Origin: JAXGXJ01 sp963816155
GTDB taxonomy: Bacteria > Actinomycetota > Thermoleophilia > RBG-16-64-13
Assembly: GCA_963816155.1 (NCBI GenBank)
Contig: CAWFJE010000008.1
Coordinates: 1 to 64,000, forward strand
DNA: 64,000 nucleotides
Direction: 5' to 3'
Positions within the stretch are counted from its first letter, which is position 1, and each line of letters starts with the position of its first letter. Positions 7,021 through 16,519 of the stretch are shown one piece after another. The position numbers and the translations under genes are program-made. Under the pieces are notes generated by a model, which made no database searches, was not told where the DNA came from, and worked only from the letters and a program-made list of their open reading frames with translations.

Positions 7021-10000
7021 TTAGAGCGTAACCTCCCCGGGAGTGAGCGCGAGTATATCATCCAGTACCTGGCTCACTATCTGGCGCAGAGGACGGTCGT
7101 CCCCCCGAAACCCCAGGGAAAGATGACCCTGCACGGAAGCGTATACATAGCGACGATCGCACTCGCGAAGGCGTTCCCTCGATCCGGCGGGCAGCTGAAG
7201 CCCGGTCACCTCGAGCCTGCTCTGGCGCACGGTAAGCGAGTCGGCCCCTAAGCCCAAGAGTATGGTCCTCACCTCGCCCAGGAAGATGAGATTGTCCACC
7301 GGCCCAGGTATGGAGCCGAAGCGGTCTTCCAACTCCTGTCGGAGTTCGGTCAGCTCACGCGCCTCCGAGGCGGAGGCTATCCGGCGATGTAGATCCACCC
7401 GAGCGGCCTCATAGGCGATGAAGTCCTGGGGGACGTGGGCGTCGATGCCCACCTCCACGCGAGGCATCCTCTCCGTCTTGGGCTCTTGTCCCTGCAGCTC
7501 GGCCGCGGCCTCTTGCAGCATGGACAGATACATCTCGAAGCCCACGGCGGAGATGTGGCCTGACTGCTCCTCTCCCAACAACTCCCCCGCGCCCCGTATC
7601 TCCAGATCGCGCATGGCGATCTTGAAGCCTGACCCCAGTTCTGTGTAGTCGGCCAGGGTGGACAGGCGGGCGACGGCCTCCTCAGTGAGTATGGCTTCAT
7701 CGGGATGGAACAGGAAGGCGTGGGCCACCCGCGAGGAGCGACCGATCCGCCCCCGGATCTGATACAACTGGGCCAGACCCAACAGGTCGGCCCTGTCGAC
7801 GATCAGCGTGTTGGCATTGGGAATGTCCAGACCACTCTCGATGATGGTGGTCGTGACCAACACGTCGGCGTCGCCGCGAAGGAACTCCAGCATCACCTTC
7901 TCCAGTTCCTGTTCGCGCATCTGCCCGTGGGCGACGGCAAAGCGCACACGAGGCATGAGGCTTCGCAGCCGGGACGCCACCTTGTCGATTGTCTCCACCC
8001 GGTTGTGCAGGTAGTACACCTGGCCGCCCCGGTCGATCTCTCTCTGGATGGCCCGAGTGGCGATGCCCTCGTCGTGCAGCCCCACATAGGTCTGGATGGG
8101 ATGCCGATCGCGAGGCGGGGTCTCGATGACGGTGATGTCACGCACTCCGGCCAGAGACATCTGCAACGTGCGCGGGATGGGGGTGGCGCTCAGCGTCAGT
8201 ACGTCCACGCGCACCTTGATACGCCTGAGGGCCTCCTTCTGAGCCACCCCGAAGCGCTGCTCCTCGTCCACGATGACCAAGCCCAAGTCCTTGGGCTTCA
8301 CGTCTTGCGAGAGCAGGCGATGCGTGCCGATCAGCACATCCACCGAACCGGCTGCGAAGTCCTTGAGGGTCTGACGTTGTTCCGCGGCCGAGCGGAAGCG
8401 GGACATCATCTCCACCTTGACCGGAAACTCGGAGAACCGCTCCCGGAAGGTGCCGTAGTGCTGCTGGGCCAGGATGGTCGTGGGCACCAGGACCATGACC
8501 TGTTTGCCGTCGAGGGTGGCCTTAAAGGCCGCTCGCAGCGCCACCTCGGTCTTGCCGTAGCCCACGTCTCCGCAGAGCAGGCGGTCCATGGGGTGGGCAG
8601 ACTCCATATCATCCTTGATGGCGTCGATGGCGCGCAGTTGGTCGGCGGTCTCCTCGTAGGGGAAGGCCTTCTCGAAGCGAACCTGCCACTCCGCATCCTC
8701 AGAGAAGCGATAGCCCGTCACCGCCTGGCGGAGAGCGTACAGATGCAGCAATTCTCCGGCCACCTGGCGAGCGGCCGTACGCACGCGGCTCTTGATGTGC
8801 TCCCAGGTCTTGCCGCCCAGCTTGGCGAGGGAGGGTGCGAAGCCCCCGGCGCCCACGTAGCGCATCACCTTGGCTATCTGGTCGTGAGGGATATAGAGCA
8901 TGTCGCCGCCCTTGTAGGCCAAGTCCAGATAGTCCCGGGTCACCCCGGCCACCGTCTTGGTGGAGATGCCTTCGAAGCGGCCCACCCCATGATCCTCATG
9001 GACCACGTAGTCGCCTTTGCGCAGGTCACGGAAGCTCGAGAGTTCCAGTCCGGCCAGAGGACGCCTCTCGGCGGCAGCCTTGTGCCGTCGGGGAAAGACG
9101 AGGGCGTCGGTGAGTAAGGCCAGCTTCAGATCGGGGATCATGAAATGACGACGGAGGGGGCGAGGCATGAAGCTCACTCCCGGATCGGCACGGATGCTGT
9201 CTGGACCCGTCAGAGTGCCGGTCAGGCGGCGCAGCACAAAGCCGGCCCGCTCGGCCTCCGCGCGCTGCTCGAAAGCGATGACCACCCGGTATCCACCGTC
9301 CACGAGGCGCTGGATGGCCGACTCTGCCTCCGGTAGGTTGGTGACGGGAAGATCCCCGCTGGTGGCACGTATGCACAGGGCCGGTTCCTCGGAGGCCGAC
9401 AGCGCTGCCAGGGTCACCGTAGGGAGCGTCGCGAGTTCCCTCTCGACCTCTTCCCACCCCGTGTAGCCGTGGGCGATGTGACCCTCCCAGGTAACGGCCC
9501 GGCCGGCTAGGCCCTCCTCCTTCTCCTCGGCGCCGCCCAGCAGGTCGGCCAGATCGGCTTCGAAGGCTTCCACCCGAGCGCGCCCCCGAGAGGGGTCGAG
9601 GCGGATCACCCTCGTATCCTTGGGTAGCAAGGAAGTGACGGCTTGGGGGCGCGCCTCCTGCCGTTCCCCAGCCGCATACAGGTGCACCGTCTCCAGCGAC
9701 CCCAACGAGCGCTGCGAGTAGACGGAGAAGGCACGCAGGCTCTCGACCTCGTCGCCCCAGAACTCGATGCGCACCGGGACACGCTCGGTGACCGGAAAGA
9801 CATCGATTATGCCTCCACGCACTGAGAACTCACCAGCGTCCTCGACCTGGTCGACCCGCGCGTAGCCCAGAGCGGCCAGACCGGGTGCCAATGACTCGAA
9901 CTCGATGTGCGCGCCAACGGAGACGGTCACCGGAGGAGCCGGGGCTTCGATCACGCCCTCAAGGAGAGTGGTAGCCTCCACGATGAGAACCGGGCCCGCG

Positions 10001-10365
10001 TCGTTCGACCCGGCCCCGGCCCCGCCCCCACCCCCCAGAGCCCACAGAGCCCGGGCGCGGCGGCCGGCCACACGGGGCTTGACTTCCCCCTCCGAGCCGT
10101 ACCACACCCCCCGCGGAGGCAGATAGACCACCTGTCTCTGCGGGCAGTACAAGCCCAACTCGTGCTCCATCTCCTCGGCCGCGTCCTGATCCGGTGTCAC
10201 CACGAGGACGGAGGAATCGTTCCACGGATCACGGTCGATCAGAGCCGCCCCCACATAGGCGTGGATGAAGCTGGGAGCGGCTATCTCAGCGCGTCCCAAG
10301 CGGGCGGCGACCACGGCCTCCTCGAACACGGGCAGGCCGCGCAGCAGGTCGACCAGAGAGGGCAT
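7021..10365 (-). CDS. mfd: transcription-repair coupling factor Mfd
   Basis: This protein of about 1114 residues removes stalled RNA polymerase at lesions and recruits UvrA. It has an N-terminal UvrB-like region, then the CarD-like polymerase-interaction domain (FRDLRKGDYVVHEDHGVGRFEGI). The translocase follows, with Walker A CGDVGYGKTEVAL, the DEEQRFG box and the LSATPIPRTL motif, then helicase motifs (GLDIPNANTLIV, QIRGRIGRS) and the TRCF domain. The start is placed at ATG 10365, which overlaps the pth stop as TGATG, a classic coupled junction; an in-frame start 9 codons upstream is less likely. Confidence 0.97.
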   Translation of the reverse strand: MPSLVDLLRGLPVFEEAVVAARLGRAEIAAPSFIHAYVGAALIDRDPWNDSSVLVVTPDQDAAEEMEHELGLYCPQRQVVYLPPRGVWYGSEGEVKPRVAGRRARALWALGGGGGAGAGSNDAGPVLIVEATTLLEGVIEAPAPPVTVSVGAHIEFESLAPGLAALGYARVDQVEDAGEFSVRGGIIDVFPVTERVPVRIEFWGDEVESLRAFSVYSQRSLGSLETVHLYAAGERQEARPQAVTSLLPKDTRVIRLDPSRGRARVEAFEADLADLLGGAEEKEEGLAGRAVTWEGHIAHGYTGWEEVERELATLPTVTLAALSASEEPALCIRATSGDLPVTNLPEAESAIQRLVDGGYRVVIAFEQRAEAERAGFVLRRLTGTLTGPDSIRADPGVSFMPRPLRRHFMIPDLKLALLTDALVFPRRHKAAAERRPLAGLELSSFRDLRKGDYVVHEDHGVGRFEGISTKTVAGVTRDYLDLAYKGGDMLYIPHDQIAKVMRYVGAGGFAPSLAKLGGKTWEHIKSRVRTAARQVAGELLHLYALRQAVTGYRFSEDAEWQVRFEKAFPYEETADQLRAIDAIKDDMESAHPMDRLLCGDVGYGKTEVALRAAFKATLDGKQVMVLVPTTILAQQHYGTFRERFSEFPVKVEMMSRFRSAAEQRQTLKDFAAGSVDVLIGTHRLLSQDVKPKDLGLVIVDEEQRFGVAQKEALRRIKVRVDVLTLSATPIPRTLQMSLAGVRDITVIETPPRDRHPIQTYVGLHDEGIATRAIQREIDRGGQVYYLHNRVETIDKVASRLRSLMPRVRFAVAHGQMREQELEKVMLEFLRGDADVLVTTTIIESGLDIPNANTLIVDRADLLGLAQLYQIRGRIGRSSRVAHAFLFHPDEAILTEEAVARLSTLADYTELGSGFKIAMRDLEIRGAGELLGEEQSGHISAVGFEMYLSMLQEAAAELQGQEPKTERMPRVEVGIDAHVPQDFIAYEAARVDLHRRIASASEARELTELRQELEDRFGSIPGPVDNLIFLGEVRTILLGLGADSLTVRQSRLEVTGLQLPAGSRERLRECDRRYVYASVQGHLSLGFRGDDRPLRQIVSQVLDDILALTPGEVTL

Positions 10366-10958
10366 CAGGACTCGGTCCGGGAGGCCAGCCACTCCTCGGC
10401 CAGGTCGGCGGCTGCGCCTATCAGCAGCAATACCTCTTCCCGGGGCTCGCTGAACGGCTCCAGCACATGATCGATCAAGGGGACGCGCGACGATTCCGGC
10501 CGACCCACCCCCACCCTCAGGCGCCAGAAATCACGGCTGCCCAGGGATTGCTCGATGCTGCGCAGGCCGTTGTGCCCACCCAGCCCCCCGCCTTCCTTGA
10601 GACGGACGTCACCGAAGGCCAACTCGACCTCGTCGTGGATGACGAGGAGGCGCTCTACGGGCGTCTTGTACCAACGTGCCGCTTCCTGCACAGAGGTGCC
10701 GGAGAGATTCATGAAGGTCATAGGCAGCAGAAGCGCCACTCTGCACCCCACTATGGTCCCCTCTGCGGTGAGACCCTTGAGGCGGGTGCGTAGGCTGGGC
10801 AGCCCGTGGCGACGGCGTAGTTCCTCGGCCACCATGAAACCTGCGTTGTGGCGGTGGTATTGATACTGATCACCCGGGTTGCCCAGGGCGGCGATGAGGT
10901 GCACAGGTGCAGACAACAACCGGTCAGGCCCTCCAGGCCGTCGGATCCAGCGAAACAT
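10365..10958 (-). CDS. pth: peptidyl-tRNA hydrolase
   Basis: This 197-residue enzyme recycles tRNA from prematurely released peptidyl-tRNA. The family signature LIAALGNPGDQYQYHRHNAGF contains the catalytic His. The substrate-binding PMTFMNLSG (Asn), the catalytic Asp in VIHDEVEL and the GGGLGGHNGLRS motif are also present. The first 16 or so residues precede the usual start, so translation could begin a little further in. It lies between rplY and mfd, an order conserved in many Gram-positive bacteria (prs - rplY/ctc - pth - mfd). Confidence 0.96.
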   Translation of the reverse strand: MFRWIRRPGGPDRLLSAPVHLIAALGNPGDQYQYHRHNAGFMVAEELRRRHGLPSLRTRLKGLTAEGTIVGCRVALLLPMTFMNLSGTSVQEAARWYKTPVERLLVIHDEVELAFGDVRLKEGGGLGGHNGLRSIEQSLGSRDFWRLRVGVGRPESSRVPLIDHVLEPFSEPREEVLLLIGAAADLAEEWLASRTES

Positions 10959-10987
10959 AGCGGCCGGCGAGCGTCTGCCCGCGAGAG

Positions 10988-11659
10988 CTACCCCTCGGCG
11001 CTATCTTCTTCGCCGATGACTTCAGGCTGCTCCAGTTCCTCAGCACCCTCCGGAGCCTCTTCTTCCTCCTGAACCCTCGGTGCATGCACGGCGGCGACCA
11101 TGGTGTCGGGGTCGTCCACGATGACGAAGCCCTTTTCGGCCACCAGGGCCGCGACGGTGATGTTCTGACCGACCAGCAACTGGCTCACATCGAGTTCCAG
11201 CGAGGTGGGGACCTCATTGGGCAACGCCCGGACGGTCACTTCGCGGTGTTCCCAGTCGAGGATTCCACCTTCGGTCACACCCGCCGGCGTACCGATCAAC
11301 TCGATGGCCACAACCGCCTCGATCTCCACCAACAAGTCGACCTCGTGCAGGTCGATATGGAGAAGCTGGCGGCGAACGGGATGGAACTGCAGTTGTTTCA
11401 CCACGGCGTACAGAGGGCCCGGGCGACCTTTCCCGCTCTTGCGGGCGGAACGCGCCTTGGAGTCGAGACCGAGTTCGAGAACCACATTGTGACCGTGAGC
11501 CATGACGGTCTTGAGATCTTCGAGAGCGACCGAGATAGCAGTCGCATCGCTGCCTTTGCCATAGACCACGCCGGGGATGCGACCGCCCGCGCGCATGCGC
11601 CGACTGGGACCATTACCCGTCTCGTCGCGCTCCTCGACCGGCAGTTTGATCGTGTCCAT
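10988..11659 (-). CDS. rplY: 50S ribosomal protein L25/CTC
   Basis: This 223-residue L25 of the long CTC/TL5 type binds 5S rRNA. The N-terminal domain (about residues 1-92) has GGRIPGVVYGKG, and the C-terminal TL5 domain follows with VEIEAVVAIELIGTPAGVTEGG. A strongly acidic Glu-rich tail (from about 195) closes the protein, as in many actinobacterial CTC proteins. The ATG at 11659 is preceded by GAGGAG. In firmicutes CTC is a general stress protein. It lies between prs and pth on the same strand. Confidence 0.95.
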   Translation of the reverse strand: MDTIKLPVEERDETGNGPSRRMRAGGRIPGVVYGKGSDATAISVALEDLKTVMAHGHNVVLELGLDSKARSARKSGKGRPGPLYAVVKQLQFHPVRRQLLHIDLHEVDLLVEIEAVVAIELIGTPAGVTEGGILDWEHREVTVRALPNEVPTSLELDVSQLLVGQNITVAALVAEKGFVIVDDPDTMVAAVHAPRVQEEEEAPEGAEELEQPEVIGEEDSAEG

Positions 11660-11734
11660 ATCAGATCTCCTCGTGTACGACGTCCAGCGACGACCGAAGC
11701 GGGGTCAGACTGAGACCCCGTATCACGCCCGCCG

Positions 11735-12727
11735 CTAGAACAGCTGGTTCTCTCCCTTGAACAACTCGCTCACCGACTCGTCGGTGAACACGTTCCGGAT
11801 AGTATCCGCCAAGATACCGGCCGTGGATAGTACCACAATCTTCTCCACAGCTGCCCCGTGTTGGAGCGGGATGGTGTCGGTGACGACCAGCTCCTTGAGA
11901 GCGGAAGCCGCGATGCGCTCATGCGCGGGGTCTGACAGCACAGGATGTGTGCAGGCCGCATAGACCGCTTTGGCGCCCTTGTCGAGTAGCGCCTCCACAC
12001 CGTTGACCAGCGTTCCCGCTGTGTCGATGATGTCGTCCACGATGATGGCCGTCTTGCCCTCCACCTCACCGATGACGAACATGACCCGCGACACATTGTG
12101 CTCGGGCCGCAGCTTGGTGAGCACCGCGAGAGGGCACTCCAAGTGATCGGCCAACCTCTTGGCCGTCTTCAGTCCGCCCGCATCGGGCGATACAACCACA
12201 CAGTCCCCGAACGCTTTGTCTTTGAAGTAGTCACCGATCATGGAAAGAGCCGTCATGTGATCGACAGGCACATCGAAAAAGCCCTGCAGCTGACCGGCGT
12301 GGAGGTCCATGGTGAGGACGCGGTCGGCTCCAGCCGCCTGCATCATGTCGGCCACCAGACGGGCCGTGATAGGCTCGCGAGGGCAGCTCTTCTTGTCTTG
12401 CCGGGAGTAACCCATCCAGGGCATGACGGCGGTGACGCGATGGGCCGAGGCGAGTTTGGCCGCCTGGATCATGATGAGGAGCTCCATGAGGTTCTCGTTC
12501 ACCGGACGGCATGTGGGCTGCACTATGAAAACGTCGGCACCCCTGATGCTCTCCCTGTACTTGACGTAGATCTCACCGTCGGCGAAGGTCTTGATATCGA
12601 CCTTACCCAGTTCCACGCCCAGCTTCTCGCTGATCCTGGCGCTCAACTCCGGATTGGCGCGCCCGGAGAACACCATGAGCGACCGGTGCGGCGTTATGCG
12701 CATCGGTCCCGGCTCTCCCTCTCCCAT
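11735..12727 (-). CDS. prs: ribose-phosphate pyrophosphokinase
   Basis: PRPP synthetase makes 5-phosphoribosyl diphosphate for purine, pyrimidine, histidine and NAD synthesis. It has the ATP/ribose-5-P motifs RESIRGADVFIVQPTC and GYSRQDKK, the catalytic-loop region (ALSMIGDYFKDK, SPDAGGLKTAKRLADHL) and the PRPP-binding signature IIVDDIIDTAGT. The start ATG at 12727 has AGGAGGAG about 7 bases upstream, favouring it over an internal ATG eight codons later. It is downstream of the glmU-like gene by 67 bases, as in many Gram-positive genomes, and likely co-transcribed with rplY-pth-mfd. Confidence 0.97.
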   Translation of the reverse strand: MGEGEPGPMRITPHRSLMVFSGRANPELSARISEKLGVELGKVDIKTFADGEIYVKYRESIRGADVFIVQPTCRPVNENLMELLIMIQAAKLASAHRVTAVMPWMGYSRQDKKSCPREPITARLVADMMQAAGADRVLTMDLHAGQLQGFFDVPVDHMTALSMIGDYFKDKAFGDCVVVSPDAGGLKTAKRLADHLECPLAVLTKLRPEHNVSRVMFVIGEVEGKTAIIVDDIIDTAGTLVNGVEALLDKGAKAVYAACTHPVLSDPAHERIAASALKELVVTDTIPLQHGAAVEKIVVLSTAGILADTIRNVFTDESVSELFKGENQLF

Positions 12728-12794
12728 TCAGGCTCCTCCTGGTAGAGACTCTGCACCACTCCACGGTACCACCGATGGCGGATGGTTGGATACG

Positions 12795-13817
12795 TCACGA
12801 TAAGGTTTCCGGCGAGACATCCATGTACGTGAACGGTGGCAGGCACGTACCCGGTTCGAGCACCGCGGAACGGACGTAGCAGTGAGGAAGCACGGAGTCG
12901 GGGCCCACGTGAGTATCGACCAAAGTCGAGCAGGGACCGATATCGCAGCCCTTCTCCACGGTCGTCGCTCCTGCCACGGTCGTGTAGGGCCGCACGACCA
13001 CGTCCGGCGCCAGTGTGGCCCCGGCTTCGATGGTGGTTGACGCCGGATCGATGAGGATGACCCCCTCCTCCATCCACCGTGTCTTGATGCGCTGGCCCAG
13101 AAGCGCTTCGGCTCCGGCCAGTTCGACCGGTGTGTTGACGCCCAACACCAGTTGCGGATCGGAGACCAGCGAGGCCGCCACGCGTTCCCCCCACCTGCGC
13201 AGCCCGGCCACCACGTCGGTGAGGTAGTACTCAGCCTGGTCGTTGTCGGTGCCCACAGTGTGCAGGATCTCCAGCGCCAGCGGAGCCGGGAGGATGTACA
13301 TGCCGCTGTTGACCTCGCGGATGGCCAACTCCGCCTCAGTAGCATCTCGGTCCTCGACGATGCGCGCCACCGAGCCGTCCGGGAAACGGACGATGCGCCC
13401 ATAGCCGGTGGGATCGTCAAGCTTCATGGTGAGCACGGTCGCCACAGCGTTGGAAGCCTGGTGCTCCCTCACCAGGGCGGCGAGAGCCTCACCGGTGATG
13501 AGTGGAGTGTCGCCGGGCAGAACCAACATGTCTCCATCCGGGATCTTGTCCTCGGCCGACAACACAGCATGCCCCGTGCCCCGCTGCTCGAGCTGCAAGG
13601 CAACCTCGCACCCTTGAGGCACATAGGGCAAGACCTGTTTGTGGAGAGGTCCGAGCACGAGGATAGTGCGTTCGGCGCCGACGGCCCGCGCAGCCTCCAG
13701 GACGTGCTCGAGCATGGTGCGACCACACACTCGGTGCAACACCTTGGGGAGTTCCGTGTTCATCCGCTTACCGCGGCCCGCGGCCAGCACGACCACACTG
13801 CTGATGGAAGCGTTCAC
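12795..13817 (-). CDS. glmU: GlmU-like UTP-glucosamine uridylyltransferase, short form
   Basis: The N-terminal nucleotidyltransferase domain is complete: VVVLAAGRGKRMNTELPKVLH, LEQRGTGHAVLSAE, LVLPGDTPLI and the metal-binding EVNSGMYIL region. It makes UDP-GlcNAc from UTP and GlcNAc-1-P. The C-terminal left-handed beta-helix carries only a few hexapeptide turns and stops at about 340 residues, against about 450-460 for bifunctional GlmU. The acetyltransferase active site is therefore absent, and no other frame in the following 67 bases restores it. The start is GTG 13817, because the frame upstream of it runs through the tRNA-Gln gene. It may be monofunctional, with the acetylation step done elsewhere. 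Confidence 0.85.
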   Translation of the reverse strand: MNASISSVVVLAAGRGKRMNTELPKVLHRVCGRTMLEHVLEAARAVGAERTILVLGPLHKQVLPYVPQGCEVALQLEQRGTGHAVLSAEDKIPDGDMLVLPGDTPLITGEALAALVREHQASNAVATVLTMKLDDPTGYGRIVRFPDGSVARIVEDRDATEAELAIREVNSGMYILPAPLALEILHTVGTDNDQAEYYLTDVVAGLRRWGERVAASLVSDPQLVLGVNTPVELAGAEALLGQRIKTRWMEEGVILIDPASTTIEAGATLAPDVVVRPYTTVAGATTVEKGCDIGPCSTLVDTHVGPDSVLPHCYVRSAVLEPGTCLPPFTYMDVSPETLS

Positions 13818-13861
13818 TCTAGTCCTTTTCCCCGATAACCTAGCCCGACGAAGGGGGGAAG

Positions 13862-13933
13862 CTGGGGCGGCAGGATTCGAACCTACGCATGACGGGACCA
13901 AAACCCGTTGCCTTACCGCTTGGCCACGCCCCA
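13862..13933 (-). tRNA. tRNA-Gln (anticodon UUG)
   Basis: A complete 72-base cloverleaf: acceptor TGGGGCG pairs with CGCCCCA, with G as discriminator. The anticodon arm is ACGGG-TTTTGGT-CCCGT with anticodon TTG, and the T-arm contains GGTTCGAATCC. CCA is not encoded. It lies upstream of glmU in the same direction, about 44 bases before the glmU start. Confidence 0.97.
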
Positions 13934-14078
13934 CCGCTTCCGTTTCCCGGACGATGAGTCCGGAAGCCACGGAAGTATAGGTCAGTCGCCGAAGGGGCGT
14001 CAAGAAAGGAGGCGACGGCCCGTCCTGCCCGCGCCGGCACGGAGCCCACCTCGGGCGGGTGCAGTGCCCGTCTCGGAC

Positions 14079-15536
14079 CTATGCCGAGCCCGCCTCCGCC
14101 CTACCTACGATCGTGTTCGCGAGCCGGCTGAAAATGACCGCATGCAAGGGATATAGCGCATACCAGTAGGTGAGGCCGGCCAGACCCGTGGGCGCGAAAT
14201 AGGCCGTCTGCACAAGACGTGTGCCCCCTTCGTCAAGAGAGATCACCTCAAACTGCAGCCAGGCACGGCCGGGCACCTTCATCTCCGCCCGCAGACGCAC
14301 GAGGCGATCAGGCTCCACAGCTTCCACCCGCCAGAAGTCGACAGCGTCTCCCACACGGAGTTCGTCCGGGTCGCGCCGTCCGCGCCGGTACCCTACCCCA
14401 CCGAAGAGTCGATCCGCGGCGCCGCGCAGTCGCCACGTGAAGGCCAGGCTGGGCCAGCCTCGGTCGCCGCCCAAGCCGCTGAAGACCCGGTAGACAGCAC
14501 CGGCGGAAGCACGTGAGTGGCGCTCCCGCCGCTCCACGATCATACCTTGGTCACTGATCAGACAAACAGGAGGATCGGCTCCGGCACTGCTGCTGACCGC
14601 ATCGCACCAAGCGGTCTCCACCTCCCCCGTGCGCAACGTGGCCAGGGCTCTCTGCAGAGCCTCGCGGTAGCCTATGGGCTGGAGGTCTGGAAACACGCGT
14701 CGAGCGGTGTCATCGCGCACCACGACCTCGCTGCGTAGACCCTCGATGAGGGGACGAGCGATGGAGGCGGGCACCGGCGTCACCCAGTGCACCCAATAGG
14801 AAGACAGACGCGGCGAGAGGAGCGGTACGGGAAGCAGCGCCCGACGAAGGCCTCGAATACGAGCGTATTCCAGCATCATATCCCCGTACGTGAGGACGTC
14901 GGCTCCCCCTATCTCGACGACGCCGGCGAAGGGAGTGGCCAGTGCGGCCACCAGATAGTCGAGCGCATCGTCGATGGCGATGGGCTGGATGCGGGTGTAG
15001 ACCCAGCGCGGGCATATCATGAGAGGAACGCGCTCCGTAAGGTGACGGATCATCTCGAACGAGATGCTTCCCGACCCCACAATGACCGCAGCGCGGAACT
15101 CGGTCACCGGCACCCCCGCCTCCGCGAGGGCCTGCCCCGTCTGTTGGCGAGAGCGCAGGTGAGACGACAAGCGTTCCCCGGGATCTCCCAGTCCTCCGAG
15201 ATAGATCAGCCGCTGCACGCCCTGCTCGCGAGCGACTTGTGCGAAGGCCAGAGCCGCTCGGCGGTCCGCCTCCTCGAAACCGGCCCCCGACCCCATGCCA
15301 TGCACGAGGTAGAAGGCGATGCTCACGCCCCGAAGGGCCGGAGCGAGACTTTGGGACCGGGTGACGTCACCCTCGACGACCTCCACCTGCGCCACCCACT
15401 CGCGGCCCTGCAGACGGGCGGCGTCGCGCACCATGACCCTGACGGCATGCCCGCTTCTGAGGAGTCTGGGGACGAGGCGCCCGCCCACGTAGCCAGTGGC
15501 CCCCGTGACTAGGATCAAGGGCCGACGGGCGCTCAC
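14079..15536 (-). CDS. NAD(P)-binding SDR with C-terminal DUF2867/SRPBCC-like domain
   Basis: This 485-residue protein begins with an atypical SDR Rossmann fold (ILVTGATGYVGGRLVPRLL, GDVTRSQSL, VQRLIYLGGLGD) covering about residues 1-300. The rest resembles the DUF2867 region often attached to these proteins: GLGGDRGWPSLAFTWRLRG, then VRLRAEMKVPGRAWLQFEV and a Tyr/Trp-rich end. Proteins with this pair are widespread in actinobacteria; substrate and reaction are unknown. Its start overlaps the ispE stop by 4 bases, so the two genes are coupled. Confidence 0.82.
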   Translation of the reverse strand: MSARRPLILVTGATGYVGGRLVPRLLRSGHAVRVMVRDAARLQGREWVAQVEVVEGDVTRSQSLAPALRGVSIAFYLVHGMGSGAGFEEADRRAALAFAQVAREQGVQRLIYLGGLGDPGERLSSHLRSRQQTGQALAEAGVPVTEFRAAVIVGSGSISFEMIRHLTERVPLMICPRWVYTRIQPIAIDDALDYLVAALATPFAGVVEIGGADVLTYGDMMLEYARIRGLRRALLPVPLLSPRLSSYWVHWVTPVPASIARPLIEGLRSEVVVRDDTARRVFPDLQPIGYREALQRALATLRTGEVETAWCDAVSSSAGADPPVCLISDQGMIVERRERHSRASAGAVYRVFSGLGGDRGWPSLAFTWRLRGAADRLFGGVGYRRGRRDPDELRVGDAVDFWRVEAVEPDRLVRLRAEMKVPGRAWLQFEVISLDEGGTRLVQTAYFAPTGLAGLTYWYALYPLHAVIFSRLANTIVGRAEAGSA

Positions 15537-16510
15537 AGCGCGATCCCGACGGTGACCGTGCGCGCGGCGAAGCCGCGCGCCTCCAACCTCCGAGAAATGC
15601 CTTCGGCCTCCTCCGCCGAACGGCAGACGCCGAAGAACGCGGGCCCGGAGCCGCTCATGAGCGCCCCCTTGGCCCCCTCGTCCAGCAGAGCCTGCTTGAT
15701 CTCAGGAAGATACGGGAGCAGCGCGAAACTGGCGGCCTCCAGGTCGTTCTGGAGCAGAGAGGCGATGCCCTCCGACGCCTCGGCGACCTCCACGGCGCCT
15801 TGGCGGCCGTCCTTCCAATCCCGAGCCAATCGCTGCCACGCTGCCTCAGACTCGGCCGCTCGGGATGCGAACCCCGCTGCATCTTCAGGGGTCGTGAGGC
15901 GATCGAACGCCGCGTACACCGCCGGTGTGCTCAATTGCTCCCGCGGCAGCACGACCACCGCGGGAACCGACGGCAGGCTTATGGGCTCCAGCCGGTCACC
16001 GATACCCTTCCCCAGAGCCGCGCCCCGGCCGAGGAAGAAGGGCACATCAGCTCCCAGTGCCGCCCCCAGCGAGTGCAGGACGTCCGCTTCCAGCGTTGTC
16101 GCTCCTTCTTCTGACAGCACACGGGCTCCCGCAAGCAAGGCAGCAGCGGCGTCCGAACTGCCGCCCCCCATGCCGGCCCCCACGGGGATATGCTTCTCGA
16201 TCTCCACGCGCCCAACGAGCGCGCGCCCGGCCGCCGCCTCGAGGGCGCGTAGCGCACGGACGGCGAGATTGCTCTCCGGGTCTGCTCGCCCGCCCTCACG
16301 CGCGACCCCGCCCCCGTCCAGCGCCGGGCAGTCGAGGAGCAGCTCTCCAGGCCTTTGCCCTGGTCCACCGAGACTCAGGGCAAAGCGAAGCCGATCACAG
16401 AGGTCCAGCGGCGAGAACACCGTGAAGAGCTCGTGGTACCTATCGGGACGCGCAGGACCCACCAGCAAGCAGAGGTTCACCTTGGCACACGCATGAACGC
16501 TCAGACGCAT
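15533..16510 (-). CDS. ispE: 4-diphosphocytidyl-2-C-methyl-D-erythritol kinase
   Basis: IspE phosphorylates CDP-ME in the non-mevalonate isoprenoid pathway. This 325-residue GHMP kinase has the N-terminal AKVNLCLLVG with the catalytic lysine. The ATP-binding glycine loop reads PVGAGMGGGSSDAAAAL, an ADVPFFLGRGAALGKGIGD motif carries the catalytic Asp, and the third GHMP motif is MSGSGPAFFGVC. It follows rsmA, a frequent pairing in Gram-positive bacteria, and shows that the organism uses the DXP route. Confidence 0.95.
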   Translation of the reverse strand: MRLSVHACAKVNLCLLVGPARPDRYHELFTVFSPLDLCDRLRFALSLGGPGQRPGELLLDCPALDGGGVAREGGRADPESNLAVRALRALEAAAGRALVGRVEIEKHIPVGAGMGGGSSDAAAALLAGARVLSEEGATTLEADVLHSLGAALGADVPFFLGRGAALGKGIGDRLEPISLPSVPAVVVLPREQLSTPAVYAAFDRLTTPEDAAGFASRAAESEAAWQRLARDWKDGRQGAVEVAEASEGIASLLQNDLEAASFALLPYLPEIKQALLDEGAKGALMSGSGPAFFGVCRSAEEAEGISRRLEARGFAARTVTVGIAL

Positions 16511-16519
16511 GGCCGGGCC

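Noticed and set aside
7705..9117. A 470-residue open frame on the plus strand opposite mfd
   Set aside because: It is the antisense of the Mfd translocase domain; no motifs.
13818..14003. An N-terminal extension of glmU through GTG 14003
   Set aside because: It would translate the tRNA-Gln gene; the family start follows GTG 13817 immediately.
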